DNA of 64,000 nt from Rotaria sordida (lineage: Eukaryota > Rotifera > Eurotatoria > Philodinida > Philodinidae): positions 1 through 64,000 of the forward strand of contig CAJNOL010001059.1 of the NCBI GenBank assembly GCA_905250125.1. Direction: 5' to 3'. The position numbers and the translations under genes were made by a program. The notes under the pieces were generated by a model. That model made no database searches. It worked only from the letters and a program-made list of their open reading frames with translations, and was not told where the DNA came from. Shown here piece after piece: positions 1 to 12,100 of this stretch (positions within the stretch are counted from its first letter, which is position 1; every line of letters starts with the position of its first letter).

Positions 1-210
1 TGTCTCTAGAAAAAGTTTCAAATCAAAATTCGAAAATCAGTTTTTCTGCTACTACTATATTCATTTAAAGATTCCAGTAAAAGTGCAATATCTTCGTAGC
101 AATAAGTTAAGAACACGAACTCTCTTCAGATTATTCATAGCATATTTAGTTCTACATAACGCATATAGTCTCGACTGAGAAGCGATTTATCAGTTGGAGA
201 ACTTCCTTCG
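1..210. repeat. Small TIR element, family B, copy 1 (left end outside window)
   Basis: This is the right part of a non-coding element that recurs at 27077-27296 and 30808-31010. The shared core includes AGTAAAAGTGCA and the closing arm AGCGATTTATCAGTTGGAG. In the complete copies the closing arm is the inverse of the opening arm (TCCTCCAACTGATAAATCGC), as in a MITE. The opening arm of this copy is not seen, so it is cut by the window edge or decayed. No coding capacity. Confidence 0.7.
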
Positions 211-559
211 TACATAAAACATGATATTTCATACAGTAACTTAATTTCTTATTTTAAAGTACATACAATTCATTTTCTTTTTAATGCTCGATACTTTTCG
301 AACAATATCAGTATTTTGTGCATCCGAGACACTTTTCAGATTGTCTTCAAATCAACTAAATGATGAAAAACTTTTGCTTTCAAATCATTTCTATTAAATA
401 GTTTTAATCATTAAAAGAATTGAATTATTTTTATCATCAACAATTCCATTAATATATAATTACTAAATAGCTTGATCTGTTATATATATATATGCAAATG
501 ATATAAACATCTAACAAGACAATCAATATAAATAAAAACGACAAAAAGAAAATGAATAA

Positions 560-1120
560 CTAAGAAAATTTGTAAGCTTGTGGTTTATGTGCACCAGCAC
601 ATGCTTGTAGTAATGCTATAATATTGTCTTCTGATAATTCTTCTTGAGAATCAGCATGTATTTGAATATGATAACCATGAAAAAATCGTTCAAAATCACG
701 TTTATGCATAGAAGCACGAGCAGCACGTAATGTTGGCTAAACAAAATAGTATTTAATAAGATTAAATATATAAAACATACTTACTACATTAACTCCAACA
801 TAATTAATATATACAAATTTTGCTCGTTGACTACCAAAATCATCAACTGCTCGAACACGAATAACACCAACATAAATTTGATTATCGCGTAATTTTTTTT
901 TCATTTCATTTAATCCACTTGAACCTTTACCACAAAGTATAACTTCACCATTATCATCATAAGTTAATAAAATCCTATAGAAAATAAACATACATATTTA
1001 TGAAATTAATCAAATTTTCAAATCATACCAATTAGTATCAGTTGCATCATTTCGAACATCTTCCCAAGCTTGTTGAGTATCCTTATTACTTAAATCAATT
1101 ATTCGTTTTAATGCTGCCAT
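560..1120 (-). CDS. Coactosin-like ADF-homology actin-binding protein
   Basis: Three exons read on the minus strand (1120-1029, 974-785, 736-560) joined by GT-AG introns give 152 aa starting MAALKRIIDLSNKD. A single ADF-H fold fills the protein. The stretch QQAWEDVRNDATDTNW matches the coactosin start (RAAYNLVRDDGSAVIW in human COTL1), and RAKFVYINYVGVNV matches its SKFALITWIGENV. Coactosins bind actin filaments in the cytoplasm and counter capping. Human COTL1 is 142 aa, so the length fits. The C-terminal part (MHKRDFERFFHGYHIQIHA) follows the long helix of the family. The next gene downstream, GTPBP6, is on the same strand but 1.6 kb away, so there is no operon. A short drebrin/ABP1-type ADF-H protein is an alternative, but no SH3 domain or extra repeat is present. 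Confidence 0.85.
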
Positions 1121-1983
1121 AAAAACCTGTGCGTGTAAACAAAAATGCCAGTGCAGTTTGTTCTAGTTGCATTGATGAATCATACAGTAAAACGAAGAGA
1201 AAAAAAAAGGAGGTATAGGATAATCTGGTACGCATTGCATTACATCCAAAATAGATAACCTCTGTTGTCTCCTTATTTAGTATGCGATGGTTTGTTTGGT
1301 ATCATATAAGGAAGAAAAAGAAAAAATAGCAACGAACACTCAACAAACTCTGATTGATATTATTACTAATGATAATGAAGCGTGTAATCTTGCTTTAATG
1401 ATGGCAACTGTCATGAATTGCTTATATGTTTCATTTGAAAAATGAATAAAAGAAAGAATATTAATTATAAGAAAAAAAATAATAATTTTCATTCCATTAT
1501 TTTACTCTAAAAATATCTATTGCGTTCATGTAAAAAAAAAAGAAGCATTTCCAAAATGATATTCTTCTCCTCACTCGTTCTAATTTATTAATTTCTATAA
1601 TAGTATTAGTATACGACAGGTGACAATTTGAACGTAATTTCATTTTTTTTTCTAGTACGTTATTGATATTGAACCATTTTTATTACCAACAAATTACTCT
1701 CTTTTTCAATTGTTGAATATTTTTTAGTTTGAGAGATACGTGTGAGTGTAGAACAACAATATCTTTTGGAACGTATTTCCAAGAAAAACAACTAATAGAT
1801 GAATCGAATAGTTAATTAGGTAGTGTCTCAATAAGGAAAGATTTTCTATATCATTTGACAGACTGGTTAAATTCGAGTAATTTTCTCGTATTAGAGATAC
1901 ATTAGTAATACAGCATCGAATATAATGATAGTACGAGCAACGGACATTTTTTTATCTTGTTACATACAATGAAGTTTGTGTGG
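1121..1983. other. Non-coding intergenic stretch
   Basis: AT-rich sequence between the coactosin start and a family A element. No open frame with recognisable protein content and no clear repeat was seen. It would contain the coactosin promoter and 5' leader, but no TATA box could be assigned. Confidence 0.4.
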
Positions 1984-2460
1984 TAACGAACAAAAGTTTA
2001 GAGTCAATTGTATTTTTGAGTTTTCTTCTCGATAATAATAGTTAGGAAGAATCTGAAAAAAATATTTGAGTAGCTAAAATGAGTCTCTATCAGGATTTAT
2101 GAGCCTAAGAACTCTAGTAAAATTGCTTGGATGAGAATGTCTGGAAAACCAAAACTTCCAAAATCAAATTTATTTTAGCATCTATTTGAAGCTTTTTAGA
2201 AATGATTTTATTTGATAGAACAAAATGAGATGTCTTATCTCTCTGCATTCCATTTACAGAAGACTTAAAAAGCATTTTTCTTTTGTTTTTGTTTTTTTTT
2301 GTGAAAAATTTCGTTGTGTTTAACATTTTGACGTCTTCTATAAATTGAATGCAGTATGATGAAGAGAATAATATTTTTTCAAAATTTTCCTAGTTATTAC
2401 TATCGAGAAGAAAACTCGAAAAATACAACTATCCTCAATTTATGTCCCCCTTTATATATC
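1984..2460. repeat. TIR element (MITE), family A, copy 1
   Basis: The left arm (AAAGTTTAGAGTCAATTGTA, then GTTTTCTTCTCGATAATAAT) is the approximate inverse of the right arm (ATTACTATCGAGAAGAAAAC, then AATACAACTATCCTCAATTT). The same arms and the internal GAATGTCTGGAAAACCAAAA segment recur at 26567-27072 and 43966-44546. The GGACAAAA-like outer ends and TA-rich flanks of the sister copies suggest a Tc1/mariner-derived MITE. There is no transposase frame; a 70-aa frame inside is not conserved between copies. Confidence 0.75.
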
Positions 2461-2786
2461 CCAGAACCAAGATAAGAGCATTGTAAATGGTTGTAAACGA
2501 TATAAAAAAGTACAAACCGTTTTCCGTAAGTTCGTAAAATGGGCTACAAGATTACAGTGAAAATTCATACAATGATACCTAGTTTTCAACAGTCGGAATA
2601 ATCATCTTGAGATATTTGTTTGTGAGATAAAAACAATGATTCTTTTAAATTACGAATGTATACAATTAAAGAATTTCAATGGATAGATTAATGATAATAT
2701 AAACTAGTTTATCGAGAGATATATTAACTAAATTAAAGTTTCACAGTTTAAATAGATTTTTTTTTTGTTTCACAAAAGTCTTTTTT

Positions 2787-4747
2787 TTATGAATCATTCG
2801 ATATTTGATATTTTGATGCACCACTGTAATGAGCTTGAAATTTTGCATAAGCAGTTTTTGAAAAAAGACATTTTAAATGTATAAATTGTGGATCATGTTC
2901 ATCAACAATCATATTTTCAATTGTACATATATCATCATTAACAAGTACTTGATAATATTGTCCTCCTTGTAATATACGATATACACATGTAATACGATCA
3001 CTTGCAATCATAAGTTTTTTTTGTAATATATCAGTAAGTTGATTAAGACCTTGATTAGTTTTACATGAAATATATAATCTATTATTATTTTTAATATTGA
3101 TATCTGGTATTGATTTTTGTGAAAATATTTTTTCTTCTTCTTCATCTTCATTATTATCTTGTTCATCAGATGTTTGTTGATTTAATAGATCATATTTATT
3201 AAAAACAGTTATTATTGATTCAAGTTTTGATGAAGGTATATCAAGTTCACGTAATGTTTGTATTACTGTTTTATATTGTACAACATAATCAGGATGACTA
3301 ATATCACAAACATGTATTATTAAATGAGCATCTATAGCATCATTCAATGTTGCACGAAAAGCTTCAATTAATGTTGTTGGAATATCAGCTATATAAATAG
3401 TAGAAATTTATCAATCGATTAAATAAATTAATAATTATTTACCAATAAAACCAACTGTATCTACATAAAGTACATTTAATGCATTTGGTAAAACACCAGC
3501 ATATGTAGTAACATCTATTGATGAAAGAAAAAAAAAGAAATTAAACAAATTGAAAAATGAAACTATTTCAGAGATGATGATATTTTTTGTCCTATTGTCT
3601 TCCTATATTTCACTATTGTTATACCACAATCAGAACACAATCGACGGTTCAAGTATCAAACTATCGACGGTTGATTTTCAGCATACTAAACGGTTTGACT
3701 TTTACATGAGTATTATCAGAAATGGGTAGCTCTGGAATCGAGGCTGCTCATCTCTGGATATTATTATTCTATCTCGCTACTGTTTGGCTATTATTGGTAT
3801 ACCTAATGTAGCAAATAATTGATTTTTTGGTTGTAATGAAGCATCTTTTGTTAATGCTTTGATTAATGATGTTTTTCCAGCATTTGTATATCCAACAACA
3901 GCAACAGTAGGTATATCAATAGATAAACGACGTTTTTTTAATAATTTTCGATGTTGTTCAAGTTTAGCTACTTCAGCACGAAGATTTTGTTCACGATCCT
4001 TTAAAATTTCAATAACTAAGATTTGTTCTTTTTTTTTTTATTATTATTATTTATATAATATTTCTTACTTTAAATAATTCAGAATCATTTTTACGATATC
4101 TTAACAATGGAATTTCAGCTAGAGCAACTTGTAATTTAGCTGCACCACTTTGTGCATGATTTTTAAAAATCTATTCAATAGAAATTTTATTTTTTTTTTC
4201 AAAAAAAACAAAACTTTACTTGAAGCACAATTGAATATCGATCATAAACAGGTACACGAAATTTTTCTGAAAGTCCATCAATTTGTATAAGTGAAAGACG
4301 ATCAATGGAAACAAAAACAGCTGTTGCTTGACATTCATGAACTTCATTTGTTATTTTTTCAACATTACCTTTACCATATAAATAACGTTGAGAACCACTT
4401 GTTTTTAATGTATATATACCATGACCAACAACACGCCATTTATTTAATGTTTCAATAAGTGCTATTGATTCTGATAATTGTAATTGAGCAGTTGTTGATT
4501 GACGACCACGTGCTTTAAATTTCATTGATGGTTGAATTATATAAACACGATGACCAGCAGAACGTATATGAAGTAATGCAGATGACATTGAAGCAAATTC
4601 ATTATCATTAATAAGACTTTGTATATGACGATCAATAAATTCTTTTGTATATAAACGTGATGTATGAGAAAATGTTCGTATAGAAAATTTTATCAAAGAA
4701 AAATGATTAAAAATTTTTCTGAATAACATTTTATATTTAATCTGCAA
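2787..4747 (-). CDS. GTPBP6: Mitochondrial HflX-type GTPase, GTPBP6-like
   Basis: Five exons on the minus strand (4747-4220, 4170-4069, 3998-3803, 3514-3443, 3388-2787) join in frame to 499 aa; human GTPBP6 is about 516 aa. The N-terminus MLFRKIFNHFSLIKFSIRTF is basic and amphipathic, like a mitochondrial presequence; starts at 4747 and 4729 are both possible. The HflX N-domain is followed by a charged helical linker (DREQNLRAEVAKLEQHRKLL). The G domain has G1 GYTNAGKTSL, the switch region LFATLDVTTYAG, G3 DTVGF and G4 NKYDL. Vertebrate GTPBP6 splits mitochondrial ribosomes and aids large-subunit maturation; the same role is inferred here. The linker before the G domain is reduced, as in human GTPBP6, rather than carrying the bacterial GPGE loop. 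The third intron, about 290 nt, is long for this gene. Confidence 0.93.
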
Positions 4748-6294
4748 TTTTATTTTTTTCTTGAAATAAGTTTTATATTCATCAAATAGTTGTACTTTTC
4801 TTTTTTTTTTTTATTATTATTTTAAACAAAATATCAACAATCATTTATGCAATAGTCAAATCAATTTAGTTTTAAAATTAAATGTGTAATTAGATTGATA
4901 TCAACTAATATTGAATATGTTTGATATAATAATATCGATTTTGTTTTTTTTTTGTTTGAAAATAAACTGTATCGGCATGTAGATCGTTATATTTGGTACT
5001 GTATTTCTATTAATTAATCGACATCATATCAAGTATGTAGTTCCACCTAATAGATAAATGAAATTTTATCTTCATATGAGATTCAATCAGAGTAACATAT
5101 CGATTTTGTAGAACTGTCAGTTATCTAATGATAGAAAGAATAAACAATTCTTTATTTAAATAAACAAAAATATGAAACTCACGAATATCCCAGAAGTAAA
5201 TCATTAACATTTTAGCCGATGAAACTAGGATCCAATGAATGTTTTTATATTACAGAATGAAAACAATTTGAATAAATGGCTTGAATTAATAACAAACAAA
5301 AAACAACGTGATTCATTAATTAAATTGATCAATGTGCCTTGATGAAGTCACGCTATCAAACGTTTTAGAATTGCATAGTCGAAAAAAACTGAGTCAACAC
5401 GAGAACCGAAGAATGAAATATTCCTCACTTCATAGAGAAATTAGAGAATGCGAATACAATAACGACACTTTTAAAATAATGTCCTAAAAATAAAGAAGAA
5501 AAAAATCGTTGTTTGTCATTCGGCAAAAAATGTCTGTTGATAATAATAAAAAAAAGTATATTTTTTTTTGTTGTTTTGATATAATCGGAGAGATTGAAAG
5601 AATAAAGTTTTCTGAAATAATTGAATAAGTAAAATTTTACTACTTTTTCTTCTTAAAAATCTATCTAACTATCTTGAAAACAAAATATTCTTTTTTTTAT
5701 ATTTAGCAACTTGTACTACATAAACTCTACTTTCTGAGATAAATATCAAACAGTGTGTTTATCAGAAGCAACAGATGTTCTGTACATCACATTTCTGTTT
5801 GATACATTTACTATTAGAAACATTACTCTATAGTTTATACATATACATAACAACAGAAAGAATGTTATTAGCTAAGAAGTATACTTCTATTAAGAGACTA
5901 AGAGTCTATTCAAAGTAGATATTCTATATGCATAAATAAGAGATATTGCTAGTGCAGTTTAACCACACTATCAAATTCAATTTGAATATTGTATATATTA
6001 ATCAGAGTGTACTTGAATTTTACTAGTATCTTAGGAATGGCCAGATTTCATATTAAAAAATATTTGTATAATCATTGGTTCGTATTATAACCATAAATAG
6101 AATCATCTTATGTTAAACTATAAGTTATTAAGATGTCACTATTCAACAGTATTCTATTATTTCTTTATCAATAAGTACTTTATTAAGATGCTATGCTTGT
6201 TTGCTCGCCATTATTTCGTTTTTATTAAATAGATCACAACCACATAGTCACTTGTGTTTTCTTGTCTTTTTTACATTCATTATCGATCTTTAAA
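4748..6294. other. Non-coding intergenic stretch
   Basis: AT-rich DNA upstream of GTPBP6 on one side and of the PhzF-like remnant on the other. No protein-like frame, RNA gene or clear repeat was recognised. Confidence 0.4.
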
Positions 6295-6665
6295 AGATAA
6301 TTGATATTCATATAGTAGATGCATGCACTTATGAATTGTTCAAAGGTCATCCAGCTGTTGTATGTACTTCATACAACAAATCTGAAACAACTATTATTAC
6401 TCAAGCAAAAAATTCACCTTCAATTGAATGATATTTTCTTCAATGATTTACGTCAATAAATGAAATTGATTTATGTGGTCATGCAACATTAGCCCTACAG
6501 CTCATATCCTTTTCGAGCAAATATTGAATAGTTCATCTATCAATTCGAAAAATATAGAAATTATGAATTTGAGTTATGGGCAAATAAGATTGTTGTCCTT
6601 GATGATAACATTTTTTGATAACAATCAATTTATCAATAGAAAGAATTTTTATCAAGTTGTTGATA
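6295..6665 (+). pseudogene. PhzF-family (phenazine biosynthesis-like) gene remnant
   Basis: Plus-strand translation gives IDIHIVDACTYELFKGHPA, matching the PhzF start (DAFT..PFKGNPAAV). It is followed in order by FTSINEIDLCGHATLA, which matches the conserved second motif (F.P..E..LCGHATLA). A shift to the next frame gives TAHILFEQILNSSS. Stops and frame changes occur between the blocks, the normal spacer is shortened, and the C-terminal half of the roughly 260-300 aa family was not found. PhzF proteins are diaminopimelate-epimerase-fold isomerases, found in bacteria, fungi and many animals (PBLD), so either descent or transfer is possible. It lies at the edge of a run of other decayed accessory genes. 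Confidence 0.8.
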
Positions 6666-7149
6666 TTTAATTGGTATTCAGTGATTAATTTTGACTTCAT
6701 ATCTGGTTCACGTTTTCAACTCGTAAGCTATTTTTTTTTGTTACGTCAGTTTAACTAGGGTGTATGTGTGCTTTTTTATTTGATACACACCCACACATTC
6801 CTATTAACCAAACAAATAACAAACGATAATTGATTTTGACAATAATTTGTAAATTGTTATGATGATAATATATTTAACTTTCTCTAAGGATTTATTTAAA
6901 ATTGAAACAAATTTGAAGAAATCCAATATTTATAATAAAGGAAAATATGAATGAAAATTTTCTAAACGAACAAATTGTTCATCGATAATAATTCTTCATA
7001 ATTAACTACAATTGTTACGTATTGCATCATTAGTAAAATTATTTGTTACCATTATTAATGATTCATATTCGATATATAGATTTTCCAAAACGAAATAAAC
7101 GAATGTTTGTTTCCAAGAGAAATCATTCAACATAATCAACGTGGGCTGG

Positions 7150-8126
7150 TTGAAGATCGAGTATAACTAGATGGTTAAATGCAATGACTGGAGATGAATG
7201 TTGTTTTTGTAGTTTAAAATTAAGCACGTATAATTTATTGAAAAAAAAAGAAAATCTTGAAAGATTTTTTCAAATAATTCATGTTCAAATGGATGTTCAT
7301 CAGTCATTGCCAATATTCGAACTTTATGAAACATATCACCGTGAAAACAGTTGGTCAAATGAAGAAAAGTATTAAATTATTATGAAAGTGAGTAAATGTG
7401 ACATCTACCTACATTTGTTCGTAAGTTTATCATGGGCATATAAATCAATTTGTTGATATTTTCTTTTGATGAAACTATGTTGAATATGGTTGTTTGATGG
7501 AAGATCAATTGTAATGTATCTATTAATAATAACAGTGTTTATACTGAAAGTAGGTATGTTTAGTCGTGGTATATTAATGAGCATTTCATCAGGTAATTGA
7601 ATATCATCGATATTAGTCGATTCGAATCTTTCTATCGAAAGAAATAATATTAGTTTTTCAAGATTTAACATTCGATATAACAATGAAACAATTCCATTGT
7701 CATAAAACTTTGTATAACATTTTGAAGCCAATGAGAACTATTTCAATTTCGGAAGTTTTTTCTATATAGAACATGAATAAATATATGTATTTCATAGATA
7801 AATTTTGCCAATGAATAATAATAAAATTTCTATTTACTCTATTATCTATATTTGATGATGAAGCGACAATTTTAAATACATTGATAATCAATGTTGACAA
7901 ACATTTGAGACGTCAATCGAGAAGATAAAGACAATCATCAAAAGTATTTACATGAATATTTAATATAGTTAAAATTGAAGATACACAACTTGCTGATATT
8001 ATATTCAAAGTTGGCATTCTTAGTCTTTCATCAGCAAACAATTGACTAAAAGTCAAATCGATTAAATATTTACTCAAAGATAATATTAACACATTCCGCC
8101 CGATATGATCCATCGGTGGGATCACA
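7150..8126 (-). pseudogene. Decayed F-box/LRR-like gene (second subfamily)
   Basis: Minus-strand frames, in order from 8126 to 7150, read as one broken protein. NVLILSLSKYLIDLTFSQLF and HVNTFDDCLYLLD come first, then STLIINVFKIVAS, then YDNGIVSLLYRMLNLEKLIL with LPDEMLINIPRL and FSINTVIINRYITIDLPSNN, and last FHKVRILAMTDEHPFEHELF. The leucine-rich, repeat-like layout and motifs such as DDCLYLLD and HPFEHELF are, from memory, typical of the large F-box-associated families in Rotaria-type genomes. Frame changes separate the blocks and no complete F-box is left, so it is a pseudogene. It is unlike the three F-box genes at 52-61.5 kb in sequence and gene structure. Confidence 0.55.
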
Positions 8127-8229
8127 CTATATTTTAAGAAGAAACTATATAGGAAACTGCTTTCTGTTGCATCTTACTTAGGCAGGACGTTACACATAAT
8201 GTGTCACCTGCTCTGTCTTCAGTATTTTT

Positions 8230-8860
8230 TGAGTTCTTTATTCCATCGCATGATGCTTCTTGTTAAAACAATCAAGACAAAAAAAGTTGTTACAGTCAGC
8301 ACAGAAGGCTTTTATTTTCTTTGCTGTCAGCATGTTCGCTTCTCTTGATTGTTGTTCCCTGCTTTTCTCATAGCCATCAGCACAGCGCTTCCAGACATTG
8401 CGCGCAAATCCTTCCTTTGCTTCGAACTTGTGATCAGCGAGTTTGCACTTCGAACAACTTGCTGATTGTTGTCTTAGACCAGGTTTCAGCTTCTCAAATA
8501 GCGTAGCAAGGAATACAGATCGCACGAGACTCTCATCGAACTGCAGAATGGTCATGTCGCTTGCAGCATAATTTTCCGTGTAAATCAAATAACTATTAAC
8601 TACTGTGGTTCCAAATACCAATTCAAATGCCACCTTTTTATACCATTTTATAGACTGTCTGAGTTATATATAGTATGTCGATAGTTGATCTGACAAATCA
8701 CTACCTTGTCTTCCCTCGTTATAATCTAGTAAAACTTGTGGCTTCATAATAGGCTCATTTCGTATATTGCTTTTTTCTAGTGTCCACCATAATTGCTGAA
8801 TGCAACGCTCTTGTGAATATCATCAAAACATCTCTTTTATCTTTCCACTTGATTAACTAT
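8230..8860 (-). pseudogene. piggyBac-type transposase, C-terminal fragment
   Basis: Minus-strand frames contain KWKDKRDVLMIFTRALHSAI, then LDYNEGRQGSDLSDQLSTYY, then KWYKKVAFELVFGTTVVNSY with MTILQFDESLVRS. These are the last DDE-domain blocks of piggyBac transposases (DYN..MGGVD..DQ..., KWW...F..L...). A cysteine-rich tail follows (CSKCKLADH, RCADG, CADCNNFFCLDCF), matching the C-terminal zinc-binding domain, although one expected cysteine reads as glycine (RCADG). The N-terminal three quarters and clear TTAA-flanked ends are missing and the frame changes at least once, so this is an immobile relic of a plain DNA transposon. It lies between the F-box relic and the NRPS relic. Confidence 0.85.
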
Positions 8861-8884
8861 AAGCATGTTGTAGAATACCAAGTA

Positions 8885-8962
8885 TGACGTAAATGAATAT
8901 ATTATTAGGAAAAGTCCAATATAGAACATGTGATAACATACTGGGAAAACCCATTACGTCAT
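8885..8962. repeat. Small inverted pair around TGACGTAA
   Basis: ATGACGTAAATG at 8885-8896 is repeated inverted as CATTACGTCAT at 8952-8962, enclosing 55 bp of AT-rich sequence. Each arm holds a TGACGTAA (CRE/ATF-like) octamer. It could be the ends of a very small element or a chance pair. Confidence 0.35.
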
Positions 8963-9149
8963 GTTGGTAAAAACCAGTATGTGATGCGTAGATAAAACTA
9001 TCCATGTAATATAGCAATCAGAAAAGAGAAAACAATGAACCAGCATAAAATGAAAAGAACAATGAATACACACAAAAATTAATCTGTTAGAACTATTCTA
9101 TAATAAAACTGAATCGGGCTGAATATGTTAAACATTGGGAAAGAAGCTG

Positions 9150-12100
9150 ATCCTGTGTAGGTTGATGCATGAGAATGAAATGAGCATTAGTCTATAGAAT
9201 GCACGTATTGAGTTGTGTATGAGGATCATGTAAGTTCAAAGGAGTATAAACACCGCCACTCATCCAAATATCACTCATCCCAATTACCATTTCGGAAGAT
9301 CGTTATAGTAATTGGCAAACAATTTGATCAGACCGAACAGCACATGTAGTGATTAGATGATTCGCTAACTGTTGAGCATAGTAAAGCAGTTTACCATAAG
9401 TCACCGATCCATATTCTAAAACTAAAGCGGCTTTTTGAACATGTAAATGAATTTGATAAGCAAAATCCAAATGAATACAACCAATTTGATCATAATTAAG
9501 AAAATTATCGTTAAGGTCACATATTAATTCAACTTCATCTGGAAATAAAAGCGAAAATTGATATATGGAAGAAATAGAAAAGAATTGATCAAAAATATTC
9601 ATGAAACGGATAGCTATTGTCGAAATAGTTGATTCGTCATAAATATCGAGTGAAGCATTGGGCGTAACAGAGACTGTCTCGTTCTGACGAGATTCATGCA
9701 GTGTAGAAGTTATATCAAATTTAGCAAAATTGTCAGCTAGTAAGTTGCGGTCTATTAGATTAAATGTCGTTCCTTTGTCGATTTCTATATTTCGTTCACT
9801 ATCATCTATTATCATCTCCACAAGAAGGAGTGTCTGAAGGAAGAATGTTCCTACTTTTGGATTAAGTTTAAAAATCTCCTGATAGGGCAAATGTGAGTAT
9901 GGAAGAATATTGAAGCAAAGTGGTTGAATTCGGTGACAAAGCTGTATAAAAAGACTCGTATGGATTAATCTTCAAACAAAATGGTAGAGTATCGGCAAAA
10001 AAAACAATCATATTTTGAAGTTGATATTGAGGTCTGTTGGTCGCAATTATACCTATGTATAAATCTAGCTGCTGGCTATTGGGTATTTTGAAAAGTAAGA
10101 CAAAGAAAGCATAGAGACTAACTTAAAAAGTGTCAAATTTTATTGAGAAGTGGAATAATTCAAATTAATAACAAGATCATGATCAAGACCGAATATTACT
10201 GTATAATCCTTGCTACTCCTTATGAAAGAATTTTGTTGATCAATTAAATTGTCTAAGATTGCTAAGATATTATTCCAATATTGTCGAGCATTCGACCAGT
10301 CTTGTAATCGTTCATATTGTGCATAAGCAAGATAGATAATATTGTCTTCATTGTTGTTAGACAATGCTTGCATTGTAAGAGTTTGTCGAAGATCATTAGT
10401 GAATATGTTTATTGAACTACCATCGATACCAATAGGATGAGAATTGAAAAGAATGATGTCGTCTTATTTTAAATTGTTGTCATCATTGCTATTAGATGCT
10501 TGACGAAGAATATGACATCGAAACACTTGACTATATTCAAGATCGAACAGAGATCGATTCGTTTTTTCATTGTACAGAATTTGCTTTATATGAGTATCAT
10601 TCATTACACAAGCCGTTTCTAGAGTGAACAGAGCACTAGACATCGGAAGTACTTTTTGCATGAGTTTATCTTGATCATAAATTAATGCTGTAGGGAAAAT
10701 TGTATGTTTCGCAATAATAAATGCAAGAGCTTGATGAAGACGATATATAGATAATGAAGTGGTTGATGTTAATTTGTAGATGAATAATTCATTATCGATA
10801 GATATTGATCCATTGATCAATTCCGTGAAACGGACCTTTTCGTCCGTCCAGAGGCGTTGTTGAGCGAATAAGGTCACTCCTATTTGAAGTTAGGTAGTTA
10901 GATTCAAAATTTTATTAATAGATGGAACGTACCTTGTACTAGATGAACTGAACTCTAAATGATGTAAGATTTTGTCATACTATTTATCAAGAGCTGAACA
11001 TGCTCAGCAATAGTTGGATTAATAAAGAAATCAAGTACATTGAGTTGTTCATTTGGAGTCAAATAAAATTGATAATAGTTAAAGATTTGCATGAATGAAA
11101 GAGATGAACCACTCATGGAAAAACAATTCATGTAGCGAGGGATTATGTCACGTCTCAATGTAGAACATCACAAACTATGTACTTTCTCTTCTAATCCCAA
11201 CATTGATCGATCTTCGATTCGGAGAAAGTTAATTGATGCATTCAATAGTAATGACGGTAATGGAAGTTGTTTTCTGCCGATTTTTCTGTTAGTATTGATT
11301 GGAAATTTATCCATCACAACAAAATAAGATGGAACCATGTATTGACGAAGATATTTATTGCAATTATCACGAACTTCTTCTATGTTGAGTTCCAGAGTAT
11401 TTGAGATTACATAAGCAACAAGCAAATCATCATTTTGAGGATCTTTGATGATTGGACAGTTCAAGATCTTACCAGAAGACCAATTCATAACTATATTTTC
11501 AATTTCAGCTGGTTCCACTCGTTGGCCACATACTTTAATTTGAAAATCAGCACGTCCAGCATAAACGAATTCATCTCTTGTGTTATATCGAACTAAGTCG
11601 CATGCTTCATGTAAGCTTGATTGTTAATAGTGACAAACATATTGGCGATGTGCTCTCGATCATTTAAATACAGGGTGTTTCGTCTATTTTGAAACGATTT
11701 TCGTATACTTATTCTTCCTCAGCAACTGATTCAGATCTAATGAATCTTATATCAATGTATCCCACAAAGACTGTGCATGTTGTTCCAATAATTAGACTTT
11801 GTACAGAAGAATGTTTTGTGATAAAACACTGGATAATTTTGAAGAGGTCATCTTCAAGTTTTTTAAAATGAACATTTCCTATTATTCCTCCATACTATCG
11901 TCTTTTGATGTCAGACATATGTCACAGATACATCCACTATTAGTGCATCTATGCTAAATATTTCAGCAATAAAGAGCGAAAATTCGTAGAGAAATCAACA
12001 AATGTTTCAAATATATAGTTGAACCTAAACATATTGCAAGGCTTATTCTATTACCATTTCTGGTTTAATGTAAAGTATAAAACAGTAGTTAACTGTATTT

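Noticed and set aside
2114-2326. 70-aa minus-strand frame
   Set aside because: Inside a MITE; sister copies of the element do not keep the frame open.
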